DNA of 64,000 nt from an uncultured Lachnospiraceae bacterium (lineage in GTDB: Bacteria; Bacillota; Clostridia; Lachnospirales; Lachnospiraceae). This document shows, in pieces, positions 1-10,313 of this stretch (the stretch's first letter is position 1; each line of letters opens with the position of its first letter). The notes beneath the pieces were generated by a model. It saw only the letters and a list, made by a program, of their open reading frames with translations, made no database searches and was not told the DNA's origin. Location: the NCBI GenBank assembly GCA_934432885.1, contig CAKRYY010000001.1, positions 1 to 64,000 on the forward strand, in the 5' to 3' direction. Position numbers and translations under genes: made by a program.

Positions 1-852
1 CGCAGAGTGCGGAATCAGATAGCAGCTTATATAACGCTGGTGGTTCTATTGCTTGCACTTGGGGCCGGGCTGTTTTTCGGCGGACGCTATCTGACCGGAA
101 AGATTGCAGATAGACGGCAGGAAAAGGCGCTTGAGGAAGAAATGGCGGCGCTGGCGCAGGCAGAGAGTGAGGAGGCAGCGCAGGAGAGCGAAACAGAGGA
201 AACGGAAAGCGCACCGGAATATTCAGAGGATGACCTTTTAGATGAAATGGTGGATGCTGGAATTGCGGAGATGCCGGTAGAGGACAGGGTCGCAGGGCTT
301 TTTCTGACAACGCCGGAAGCCTTGACCGGTACGAAAAATGTAACCCGTGCGGGGGATGGTACACAAAAGGCACTGGCGGAGTATCCGGTAGGAGGTCTTG
401 TTTATGCAGCTTCTAATGTACAGTCAGCAGAGCAGTTTACCAAGATGCTGACAGATACGATTCCCAAGAGCAAATATCCTCTTTTTCTGATTTTGGACGA
501 GCAGACGGATACGCTTACAGAAGATGTGTCCGTGTATGGTATCAATATGGAATTTACAGAGGATGGCGGCGTACGTTATACGAGTACGCTGCCCTCGCTT
601 GTCGGTGAAAACGGACAGGCAGAGCAGCTTGTGACCGCAGTAATCGAGGAAGAGGATGCCGATGCCATTGCAGCAGCATGCTTCGACGCGTGGATGGGCG
701 GTGCAGACCTTATTTATGTATCCGGTGATTTTAAGGAAGCCTATGAAGGGATGCTTGCGAAGATTCAGGATACACCGGATGGGCGGGATAAGCTGACGGA
801 GTCCCTGGAACGCATTTATCGCATAAAATACCGCAGCAGACTTTCTGAGTAG
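1..852 (+). CDS. Membrane-anchored degenerate GH3-like protein (5' end open)
   Basis: The reading frame is open to the window edge. A GTG at 7 could start it, but two more in-frame codons precede it, so the true start may lie outside. The protein has one N-terminal membrane segment (about residues 7-29), an acidic linker (35-75), and then blocks that resemble the glycoside hydrolase family 3 N-terminal barrel: EDRVAGLFL, PEALTG, YPVGGLVY and, near the end, GGADLIYVSGDF plus a SLERIYRIK helix. The stretch that normally carries the KHFPGHG signature and the nucleophile Asp is missing, and the domain is about 200 residues instead of about 320. It is therefore probably a non-catalytic relative of beta-N-acetylhexosaminidases. 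It sits 60 bp upstream of the ATP synthase operon. Its function is unknown. Confidence 0.7.
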   Translation, partial: RRVRNQIAAYITLVVLLLALGAGLFFGGRYLTGKIADRRQEKALEEEMAALAQAESEEAAQESETEETESAPEYSEDDLLDEMVDAGIAEMPVEDRVAGLFLTTPEALTGTKNVTRAGDGTQKALAEYPVGGLVYAASNVQSAEQFTKMLTDTIPKSKYPLFLILDEQTDTLTEDVSVYGINMEFTEDGGVRYTSTLPSLVGENGQAEQLVTAVIEEEDADAIAAACFDAWMGGADLIYVSGDFKEAYEGMLAKIQDTPDGRDKLTESLERIYRIKYRSRLSE

Positions 853-911
853 ACTATACAGAGCCTGCTGTATTATCATACAGACAGAAGAAAAAGAAAG
901 GAAGTGCGGCT

Positions 912-1589
912 ATGGGAAATTTAGGGGAAGCGCTCCGGGAGGAATTGAACTGTGAGAGCGCTTTTACCATTGGAGGCATCGGTATTTCAGAATCTGTGGC
1001 GGTTACATGGATTATCATGGCGGGTATACTGATTGCCTCACTGCTTCTGACGCGGAATCTTAAGGTGGAGAATCCCGGAAAGCGGCAGCTTTTTCTGGAA
1101 CATGCCATAACCTGGCTGCAGGGAATCGGAGAAGGAATTTTAGGACCGGAGGGACGTATGTATGCGCCGTATCTTTCCGCTGTCCTGCTTTACATTGGAA
1201 TCGCCAATCTGATTGGTATTTTTGGATTTAAACCGCCGACAAAGGATATGAATGTAACGGCGGCGCTTGCACTTATGAGCATTGTGCTGATTGAATTTGC
1301 AGGAATTCACAAAAAAGGGGCAAAACGGTGGCTGAAGAGCTTTGCAGAGCCTATCGCACTGATTGCCCCGATTAACGTGTTGGAATTAGTCATTAAACCG
1401 CTTTCGCTGTGTATGCGTCTGTTTGGAAATGTGCTTGGTGCTTTTGTCATCATGAAGCTGATTGAGCATATTCTGCCAGTCGGGCTGCCGGTGGTTTTCA
1501 GCGCATACTTTGATATATTTGACGGCTTGATTCAGGCGTATGTTTTTGTATTCCTGACAGGGCTTTTTATTAAGGAAGCAGTAGAATAA
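912..1589 (+). CDS. atpB: F1Fo ATP synthase subunit a
   Basis: Fo subunit a is the membrane stator half-channel that passes ions to the c-ring. The 225-residue product is strongly hydrophobic with about five membrane segments and contains the family motif SLCMRLFGNVLGA near residue 165, whose arginine is the essential stator Arg. The start ATG at 912 follows an AAAGGAAG ribosome binding site. It is the first gene of the ATP synthase operon; no atpI is seen upstream. The C-terminal helix ends in the typical QAYVFVFLTGLFI block. Confidence 0.95.
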   Translation: MGNLGEALREELNCESAFTIGGIGISESVAVTWIIMAGILIASLLLTRNLKVENPGKRQLFLEHAITWLQGIGEGILGPEGRMYAPYLSAVLLYIGIANLIGIFGFKPPTKDMNVTAALALMSIVLIEFAGIHKKGAKRWLKSFAEPIALIAPINVLELVIKPLSLCMRLFGNVLGAFVIMKLIEHILPVGLPVVFSAYFDIFDGLIQAYVFVFLTGLFIKEAVE

Positions 1590-1652
1590 GAAAAGCCGGT
1601 GTACGAAGGGTACAGAGGAGCTTATCAGAAAACAGGAAAAGGAGAAATCAGT

Positions 1653-1880
1653 ATGAGTACAACACTTATTGCGATTGGCGCGGGTATTGCGGTTCTTACC
1701 GGCATTGGAGCGGGAGTTGGAATCGGCATTGCCACTTCAAAGGCAACGGAGGCTGTTGCAAGGCAGCCGGAGGCAGAGGGAAAGATTACAAAGCTTTTGC
1801 TGCTTGGTTCTGCTCTTGCAGAGGCAACGGCAATCTATGGATTTGTTATCGGACTTTTGATTATTATTTTGCTGAGCTGA
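1653..1880 (+). CDS. atpE: F1Fo ATP synthase subunit c
   Basis: This 75-residue hairpin proteolipid forms the rotor ring. Two membrane helices flank the polar loop ARQPEAEG (residues 36-43), and the ion-binding carboxylate is E57 in the [11 protein letters not shown] block. The ATG at 1653 is chosen because it directly follows GGAGAAATCAGT and gives a normal-length c subunit; an in-frame codon at 1599 would add an unlikely hydrophilic leader. The residues that define sodium-binding c subunits, a Gln in helix 1 and Ser/Thr after the Glu, are Ile24 and Ala58 here. This argues for proton coupling, as an inference from known Na+ motifs. Confidence 0.95.
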   Translation: MSTTLIAIGAGIAVLTGIGAGVGIGIATSKATEAVARQPEAEGKITKLLLLGSALAEATAIYGFVIGLLIIILLS

Positions 1881-1907
1881 TAAAGGCAGGAAGGAAATGG
1901 TATTTGT

Positions 1908-2393
1908 ATGTTAAAATTGGACATCAACCTGCTGTTTACGGTAATCAATCTGATTATCTGGTATCTGCTGATCCGGAAGTTCCTTTTTGGACCAATCAAT
2001 CAGATTATTGCAAAGCGTAAGGAGTCGATTGAGGAAAGCTATGCGCAGGCAAAGAAGGTGGAGGAAGCCGCCAGGGAAAAAGAACTGCAATGTGAAGCGC
2101 TGAAAAAGGAAATCGAGGCGGAAAAGGAAAAGACGCTCCAAAAGGCACAGGAGGACGCGCAGACGGCGTATCAGCAGATTATTGATGAGGCAAATGGGAA
2201 AGCAGAAAAGCTTCTGGAGGATTCCAGAAGACAGGCAGAGCTTGCGCATGAAAAAATGGTAAGTCAGGCGGAAAAGGAAATCCGTACCCTGCTGTTTGAT
2301 GCAGCTGTAAATAAGGTACGCGGGGAGTCTGATGGCGCCGTTTATGAACAATTTCTGACAAAAGCAGGTGAAACGACACATGCAGAATCTTAG
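1908..2393 (+). CDS. atpF: F1Fo ATP synthase subunit b
   Basis: Subunit b is the peripheral stalk that ties Fo to F1. The 161-residue protein has one N-terminal membrane helix (about residues 8-27) followed by a long charged coiled coil (about 35-130), the usual architecture. AAGGAAATGG precedes the ATG at 1908. The 3' end overlaps the next gene by 14 bases, which suggests translational coupling to the unusual delta-alpha fusion. Length and domain content are normal, so the missing delta N-terminal domain has not been moved onto this subunit. Confidence 0.93.
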   Translation: MLKLDINLLFTVINLIIWYLLIRKFLFGPINQIIAKRKESIEESYAQAKKVEEAAREKELQCEALKKEIEAEKEKTLQKAQEDAQTAYQQIIDEANGKAEKLLEDSRRQAELAHEKMVSQAEKEIRTLLFDAAVNKVRGESDGAVYEQFLTKAGETTHAES

Positions 2394-4167
2394 GGAGAAG
2401 GATTTGGAAAAAAACACCAAAAATGTTTTGGATTGTGTACTCGAATATGTGACGGCGCCGGATGAGGTGCAGCTTGCGGGCATGAAAGCGTTTCTTGCAA
2501 ATGAATACCCGAATTGTGAGGTGAGGCTGACAACGCAGAAAAAAGAAACGCTTGGCGGCGGTTTTATCCTGCGGGCAGGCAGCCGGGAGTTTGACTTCAG
2601 CACAAAGGGCAGAGAAGAAGCGCTTAAAAGAACCATTGATGCGTTGTCGTTTTCCGATGAAAAGGAGCTGCTTGAGAAAAAGGGCATTATCAGTATTCTG
2701 CGGGAGCAGGTGGATACCAGAGCCTTTTCGGGAAATGAAATCGGCTGGGTCAACAGCGTCGGAGACGGCATTGCCTATATCGACGGCATTGACCATGCGA
2801 TGTATGGAGAAATTGTAATTTTTGAAAATGGGCAGAAGGCGATGGTACAGGACATCCGGGAGGATGAGATTGGCTGTATTCTGTTTGATGACGAGGAAGA
2901 GATAGAAGAGGGAACGAAGGTATTTCGCAGCGGACGCATGGCAGGCGTTCCGGTAGGCGAAAATTTTATTGGCAGAGTGGTAAATGCGCTCGGAGAGCCA
3001 ATAGACGGAAAAGGAAAGATAGACGCGGACGATTACAGACCGTTAGAGCAGCCGGCGCCGGGCATTGTGGAGCGTAAGGGTGTAGATACGCCTCTGGAAA
3101 CCGGCATCCTTTCCATTGATTCCATGTTTCCAATTGGACGCGGACAGCGTGAGCTGATTATCGGCGACAGACAGACCGGAAAAACCTCTATCGCAGTCGA
3201 TACGATTTTAAACCAGAAGGGTAAGCGGGTAATCTGTATCTACGTGGCAATCGGACAGAAAGCGTCTACTGTATCAAAGCTGGTGCGGACATTGGAAAAG
3301 CATGGCGCAATGGAATACAGCATCGTGGTTTCCTCTACAGCCAGCGAAGCGGCGCCGCTTCAGTACATAGCGCCCTATGCAGGAACAGCGCTTGCGGAAT
3401 ATTTTATGTACAGAGGGCAGGATGTGCTCATCGTCTATGACGATTTGTCAAAGCATGCAGTAGCATATAGGGAATTGTCCTTACTTCTGGAGCGCCCGCC
3501 CGGACGGGAGGCATATCCCGGCGATGTGTTCTATTTACATTCCCGCCTTCTGGAGCGCTCCAGCAGACTGAGCGAGGCGCTTGGCGGCGGCTCCATTACG
3601 GCGCTGCCGATTATCGAAACGCAGGAGGGAGACGTATCCGCCTATATTCCGACCAATGTTATTTCCATTACGGACGGACAGATTTTTCTGGAAAGCGGAC
3701 TTTTCTTTTCCGGCATGCGTCCGGCAGTCAATGTGGGACTTTCGGTATCCCGTGTAGGCGGCGCTGCACAGACAAAGGCAATGAAAAGAGCAGCCGGCAG
3801 TATCCGTATTGATCTTGCGCAGTACCGGGAGATGGAAGTGTTTACGCAGTTCAGCTCCGATTTGGATGCAGTGACGCGGCAGCAGCTTGAATATGGAAGG
3901 GCTTTGATGGAGCTGTTAAAGCAGCCGCTTGAGCAGCCGATGTCGCTTGCAGAGCAGGTCATTACGCTGTGCGCGGCTTCCAATAAGCTATTTCTCGGAA
4001 TTCCGGTGGCGCAGTTAAAGCAGTTTCAGAAAAATCTCCTTTCATGGATGGAAGAGACTTATCCGCAGATAGGCAGGGAAATCGTGCAGATGAGGCGGTT
4101 AAGCGATACTCTGATAGAAAAAATAACAGCGGCAGCCAAGGAATACAAGAGTCAGGTGGTGAACTGA
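2380..4167 (+). CDS. atpA: ATP synthase alpha subunit with N-terminal delta C-domain fusion
   Basis: This is the F1 non-catalytic nucleotide-binding subunit. Residues from about 100 onward are a standard alpha chain: the beta-barrel block [18 protein letters not shown], Walker [10 protein letters not shown] at 262-269, and the nucleotide-binding and C-terminal helical domains. The first 85 or so residues are extra. They resemble the C-terminal half of the delta/OSCP subunit: a helix ending in a beta pair with the [16 protein letters not shown] pattern, then a KGREEALKR helix. There is no separate atpH between atpF and this gene. ATG 2380 is preferred over GTG 2368 because AGGTGA lies 8 bases upstream. 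At 595 residues it is about 90 longer than normal alpha subunits. The alpha assignment is certain and the delta origin likely. Confidence 0.93.
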   Translation: MQNLREKDLEKNTKNVLDCVLEYVTAPDEVQLAGMKAFLANEYPNCEVRLTTQKKETLGGGFILRAGSREFDFSTKGREEALKRTIDALSFSDEKELLEKKGIISILREQVDTRAFSGNEIGWVNSVGDGIAYIDGIDHAMYGEIVIFENGQKAMVQDIREDEIGCILFDDEEEIEEGTKVFRSGRMAGVPVGENFIGRVVNALGEPIDGKGKIDADDYRPLEQPAPGIVERKGVDTPLETGILSIDSMFPIGRGQRELIIGDRQTGKTSIAVDTILNQKGKRVICIYVAIGQKASTVSKLVRTLEKHGAMEYSIVVSSTASEAAPLQYIAPYAGTALAEYFMYRGQDVLIVYDDLSKHAVAYRELSLLLERPPGREAYPGDVFYLHSRLLERSSRLSEALGGGSITALPIIETQEGDVSAYIPTNVISITDGQIFLESGLFFSGMRPAVNVGLSVSRVGGAAQTKAMKRAAGSIRIDLAQYREMEVFTQFSSDLDAVTRQQLEYGRALMELLKQPLEQPMSLAEQVITLCAASNKLFLGIPVAQLKQFQKNLLSWMEETYPQIGREIVQMRRLSDTLIEKITAAAKEYKSQVVN

Positions 4168-4168
4168 C

Positions 4169-6900
<2,732 letters not shown>

Positions 6901-6947
6901 ACGCTTAGGAAATCTGGACTATTTATTTTGCCAGAAAACTCTGTTAT

Positions 6948-7013
6948 CGTTCATGTCGAAAAAACTGTAATTCATGCAAATCTTTCCCTGAAATGGGTTT
7001 TATATTCTATACT
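6948..7013 (+). promoter_or_regulatory. LytTR-like tandem activator site and promoter
   Basis: Two direct repeats containing TTCATG lie at 6950-6955 and 6971-6976, exactly 21 bp apart, each followed by an A-rich flank (GTCGAAAAAA and CAAA). A TATACT -10 candidate lies at 7008-7013 with no good -35 box. The same arrangement is found at 13372-13437 upstream of the paralogous gene. A 21-bp direct repeat next to a weak -35 is the layout used by LytTR-family response regulators such as AgrA and ComE; that assignment is an inference. Confidence 0.6.
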
Positions 7014-7079
7014 CTTATTATGCGAAGAGCATAGGGGTGTAATTACATAGAATAAAAAAACAGCATGAAGGAGGGATCT

Positions 7080-7673
7080 ATGAAAAAAGTGATAGCAGTG
7101 CTCGCCGGGATACTTACGCTGACATTTTTTGCAATTCCGGTATGCGCAGCAGAAAGTCTGGAAACCTTTGATTATAAGGCTTATGCAGATACCTATCCGG
7201 ATGTGAAGGCAGTCTACGGATATGATGCAGCGGCGCTTTATAATCACTATATGGTCTGTGGAAAGGCAGAGGGCAGGGTTGGCACTTTTGCACAAGGAGA
7301 AAATGCAGAAGCTGCCACAGCAGCAGTGACAACGAGTGAGGCATTGGACCCACTGCCGCCGCTTGTACCGAGCAAACTGCCGGCATGGTTTGATGCGCGG
7401 ACGCTTCCGACGGACATGACGAATGCCCGTCTGGTAGCGGAATACTATCGGATAACGGATTATATTGAAGAGCATGATTTAAAATATGAGCCTACGATGA
7501 TGCGTGACGATGAATTGGAGCTGGAGATTTATGACAGGGCTAATGCTTATCTGGCATATGAAAGATGCAGAGCATCGTTTGGGGAAGACGAGGCAGCATT
7601 TTTGAAGGAAGAAGCAGCATATAAAAGAGCGATTGCTTCTGATATAACGCCGCTTGCTCGTTATCTGAAGTAA
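7080..7673 (+). CDS. Secreted protein of unknown function, paralogue 1
   Basis: ATG 7080 follows a strong AGGAGGG site. A signal peptide (KKVIAVLAGILTL to CAA, about residues 1-24) predicts export. Residues about 25-67 form a short module with FDYKAYADTYPDVK, YGYDAAALYNHY and GKAEGR, a pattern that recurs in secreted Firmicutes proteins (YPD...LYNHY...G..EGR). A Pro-rich linker (LDPLPPL) leads to a helical C-terminal domain ending ASDITPL. The protein is a clear paralogue of the product of 13483-14079: same order, same motifs and the same upstream operator. I do not recognise a function. It is probably a cell-envelope or signalling-related secreted protein controlled by a LytTR-type regulator encoded elsewhere. 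Confidence 0.85.
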   Translation: MKKVIAVLAGILTLTFFAIPVCAAESLETFDYKAYADTYPDVKAVYGYDAAALYNHYMVCGKAEGRVGTFAQGENAEAATAAVTTSEALDPLPPLVPSKLPAWFDARTLPTDMTNARLVAEYYRITDYIEEHDLKYEPTMMRDDELELEIYDRANAYLAYERCRASFGEDEAAFLKEEAAYKRAIASDITPLARYLK

Positions 7674-7678
7674 TAAAA

Positions 7679-7716
7679 ATGCCGTGTGGTGAAAGCTGCA
7701 CGGCATAAATTTTTTT
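7679..7716 (+). terminator. Rho-independent terminator
   Basis: ATGCCGTG and CACGGCAT form an 8-bp stem with a 12-base loop, followed after AA by seven T residues. It lies just after the stop of the secreted protein gene at 7673. Confidence 0.85.
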
Positions 7717-7732
7717 GAAAAAATGTTTGAAA

Positions 7733-7790
7733 ATGAAATTTGCCTTGCAGGCACCGCTCGCGCGCAGAGAGTTTGCAAAGCAAACTCTCT
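7733..7790. repeat. Dispersed hairpin element, copy A
   Basis: A block of about 58 bp starting ATGAAATTTGCCTTGCAGGC, through CGCTCGCGCGCAGAG, and ending in the inverted repeat AGAGTTTGC/GCAAACTCT. Nearly identical blocks lie at 41121-41196 and 58382-58457. Copy A ends 15 bp before the first usable codon of the following MATE gene and lacks the T-run seen in the other copies. Confidence 0.85.
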
Positions 7791-7804
7791 AATCATATCA
7801 GTTT

Positions 7805-8920
7805 TTGGGAACGGAGCGCATTGGAAAGCTTATGAGGAAATATGCGGTTCCCTGCATCATTTCTCTGTTGGTGGGTGCACTCTATAATATTGTCGACCAG
7901 ATTTTTATTGACAATGCGAGCTATCTTGGCTCTTATGGAAATGCGGCGAATACGGTTGTGTTTCCGCTGACGGTTGTGGCGCTGGCGATTGCTGTTCTGA
8001 TTGGCGACGGCTGCTGTGCATTTGTCAGCATCAGCCTTGGCAGAGGCGAAATAAAGAGAGCAAAGCGCAGCGTGGGAAGCGCGGTGGTGCTTTCCATAGC
8101 TTCCAGCCTTTTGCTGACAGTGATTTATCTTGTCTTTTGCGATGCGATTATTGCGATGTTTGGCGGAACAGTAAATATGGAAACCTTTGATTATTCCAGG
8201 GAGTATTTTTTCTATATTACGCTTGGAATTCCGTTTTATATGTTTGGGCAGGCAATGAATCCTGTTATTCGTGCGGACGGCAGTCCAAAATTTGCAATGA
8301 TTTCCACGCTGGCAGGGGCGGTAATCAATATAATTCTTGACCCGATTTTTATTTTTGGACAGGAGCAGTACGCGCAGATTCCGATGGCGGTGGTCGGTAT
8401 CGTAATGAAATTTTTCCAGATTGTCATTTCCATTGTTGTCGGTATGGCAGCGGGCTGTATTCCGATTGTCGGCTATAATATGGGCGCTGGAAATAAGCTG
8501 CGCATCCGGGAACTCTTTACCAGACTTCTGGCAGCAGAGGCGCTTGTCGGAGCGGCTGCGTTGCTTTTGGCAGAGTGCTTTCCAAGACAGCTTATTGCAG
8601 TTTTTGGTGCGGCAAATGAGAGCAGCTATTATACGGAGTTTGCAGTCAAGGCATTTCGTATCTATCTGTGTATGATGATATTTGCCTGTGTGAACAAGGC
8701 ATGCTTTATCTTTTTACAGGCAGTCGGAAAGGCGCTGCCGTCCACATTGCTGTCCATGTTCCGTGAGGTGGTTTTTGGCGTGGGCTTTGCCCTGCTTTTG
8801 CCGGTGTTTTTTGGATTGGATGGTGTGCTGTACTCCATGCTGGTGTCGGATGCGCTGACGTTTGTGATTTCGGCTGTCATTATTGCCGGGACGTACCGGG
8901 AGCTGGGAGGAGATTGTTGA
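7805..8920 (+). pseudogene. MATE-family efflux protein, decayed (internal deletion, lost 5' end)
   Basis: The 371-residue frame is clearly MATE (MepA-like): GTERIGKLMRKYAVP, NIVDQIFI, IRADGSPKFAMI and LDPIFIFG in the first half, and VVGIVMKFFQI, PIVGYNMGAGNK and LPVFFGLDGVLYS in the second. Family members are about 450 residues. Here the block LDPIFIFG (about residue 180) joins directly to the block that normally begins TM8, so about 80-100 residues and two or three membrane segments are missing in frame. The only start is TTG 7805 without a ribosome binding site, a stop codon lies 13 bases upstream, and repeat copy A abuts the gene. It may be non-functional. Confidence 0.75.
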
Positions 8921-8945
8921 CAATATTTCGGTTAACCGATATGGT
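8917..8945 (+). promoter_or_regulatory. Promoter with palindromic operator in the spacer
   Basis: TTGACA (8917-8922) and TATGGT (8940-8945) are 17 bp apart. The spacer contains the perfect 12-bp palindrome TCGGTTAACCGA at 8928-8939. The position suggests a repressor operator, with DtxR-type operators being similar in appearance. The -35 overlaps the MATE stop codon, and the first gene downstream is the RhuM-like gene. Confidence 0.5.
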
Positions 8946-9043
8946 AAATATGGAGAAAAATGGTTATGATATGTGTGCCTTTAAGGCCTTTAAAAGTAAT
9001 ACTTTAAGTGCCATGAAGGATAGAGCAAGGAAGGTGTTTTGGT

Positions 9044-10090
9044 ATGGCGGAAAACAGGAAAAAGGAAATGAGCATTCGTAGTTCAGCAGCGGAATATTTG
9101 ACCTTTGTGGCTTCTACAGGGAAGAATGATGCCAGCTTTGAAATGCGCTATGAGGATGAGAATATCTGGCTGACACAGAAGATGATGGCGGCGTTGTATG
9201 ATGTCGGACTTCCTACCATCAATGAGCATATCAAAAAGATTTATGCAGATGGAGAATTGATGGAGAAGGCAACTATTCGGAAATTCCGAATAGTTCAGGT
9301 GGAGGGAGAAAGGCAGGTCAGCCGTGAAGTTATTCATTATAATTTACAGATGATTATTGCGGTTGGCTTTAAGGTAAATAATCAACGTGCCGTACAGTTC
9401 CGCAAATGGGCGGGACAAATTGTAAAAGACCATACCATTCAAGGTTGGACGATGGATGTAGAACGCCTGAAAAAAGGACACATGTTCACAGATGAATATT
9501 TTGAACGGCAGTTGCAGCAGATTCGCGAGATACGATTGTCTGAGCGAAAATTCTATCAGAAGGTCACAGATTTGTATGCAACGGCATTTGACTACGATAA
9601 AGATGCCAAGACGACCCGCCTGTTTTTCCAGACGGTGCAGAATAAGATGCACTTTGCCGTCCATCGGCACACGGCTGCAGAGCTGATTGTGGAGCGCGCC
9701 GATGCGACTAAGAAGAATATGGGGCTTACTGCATGGGAAAATGCTCCGGATGGTAAAATTCTTAAAGCTGATGTGACAATAGCTAAGAACTACTTAAGTG
9801 AGCAGGAGATGCGTTATCTGGAGAGAATCGTTTCACTCTATTTGGACTATGCAGAGCTACAGGCGGAGCGCAAGATTCCCATGAGTATGGAAGATTGGGC
9901 AAAGCGGCTTGACGGATTTCTTGAATTTAACGGAAATGAATTGTTGACCGGGGCAGGTAAGATCAGCGCGGAGCAAGCCAAGCTCTATGCGGAGACGGAA
10001 TACGAAAAGTATCGGATTATACAGGATCGTCTTTATGAGAGTGATTTTGACCGCTTTCTTATGTTGGAACATGAAGCAACTCCCAAATAA
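9044..10090 (+). CDS. RhuM-family protein
   Basis: The 348-residue product matches the RhuM/virulence-associated family found on mobile islands. Recognisable blocks are ENIWLTQKMMAALYDV near the N-terminus, ATIRKFRIVQVEG, VSREVIHYNLQMIIAVGFKVN and AVQFRKWA...IVKDHTIQGW, then a charged helical C-terminal half. The first half resembles phage KilA-N/Bro-type DNA-binding modules; the biochemical role of the family is not established. ATG 9044 follows AAGGAAGGTG. The stop codon lies inside a 65-bp promoter repeat (10086-10152), so its 3' border coincides with a recombination point. It is probably accessory DNA acquired with the neighbouring Fic gene. Confidence 0.8.
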   Translation: MAENRKKEMSIRSSAAEYLTFVASTGKNDASFEMRYEDENIWLTQKMMAALYDVGLPTINEHIKKIYADGELMEKATIRKFRIVQVEGERQVSREVIHYNLQMIIAVGFKVNNQRAVQFRKWAGQIVKDHTIQGWTMDVERLKKGHMFTDEYFERQLQQIREIRLSERKFYQKVTDLYATAFDYDKDAKTTRLFFQTVQNKMHFAVHRHTAAELIVERADATKKNMGLTAWENAPDGKILKADVTIAKNYLSEQEMRYLERIVSLYLDYAELQAERKIPMSMEDWAKRLDGFLEFNGNELLTGAGKISAEQAKLYAETEYEKYRIIQDRLYESDFDRFLMLEHEATPK

Positions 10091-10152
10091 ATTCCCCCTG
10101 CAAATGAATGAATAGTATTCATTGACTCGACCACCACATAATACTACAATAC
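10086..10152 (+). repeat. Promoter repeat, copy 1 (with palindromic operator)
   Basis: This 67-bp block is nearly identical to 11335-11400. It contains the palindrome AATGAATAGTATTCATT (10107-10123), TTGACT (10122-10127), a 17-bp spacer and TACAAT (10145-10150). At the second copy it drives the flavodoxin gene; here it leads into a scrambled remnant. Confidence 0.85.
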
Positions 10153-10240
10153 ATACGCCCCCTGGAAGCTGCTTTTCACTTATACTGTTCCCTGCATGAT
10201 TTTCACACTGCTGTCCATGTACCGGGAGCTGGGAGGTTGA
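10153..10240 (+). pseudogene. Fossil fragments of a flavodoxin-MATE cassette
   Basis: The stretch is a mosaic. 10144-10171 matches the 3' part of the flavodoxin gene (11789-11816) at about 26 of 28 bases. 10181-10202 resembles the start of the MATE gene around 7840-7863 (GTTCCCTGCAT core). 10204-10220 matches MATE near 8744-8760, and 10219-10240 matches the MATE 3' end (GTACCGGGAGCTGGGAGG plus TGA). The order flavodoxin then MATE, each with internal sequence lost, points to a second cassette reduced by deletions. Confidence 0.65.
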
Positions 10241-10264
10241 ATTTTCTCGTAAAACTCGTATAAT
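10237..10264 (+). promoter_or_regulatory. Candidate promoter of the Fic gene
   Basis: TTGAAT (10237-10242) and TATAAT (10259-10264) are separated by 16 bp. The -35 box is formed by the last bases of the fossil MATE fragment. Downstream, AAGATAAT-type direct repeats (10270-10298) lie in the leader and could bind a regulator. Confidence 0.5.
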
Positions 10265-10313
10265 AGAGGAAGATAATGCGCAAGATAATACGTAAGATGA
10301 CAGAGGTTCCTAT

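Noticed and set aside
6901..6947. Terminator directly after atpC
   Set aside because: No stable stem with a T-run was found before the LytTR-like site.
8923..9043. Small coding gene between MATE and RhuM
   Set aside because: Only short frames without ribosome binding sites are present. The region is explained by the promoter and leader.
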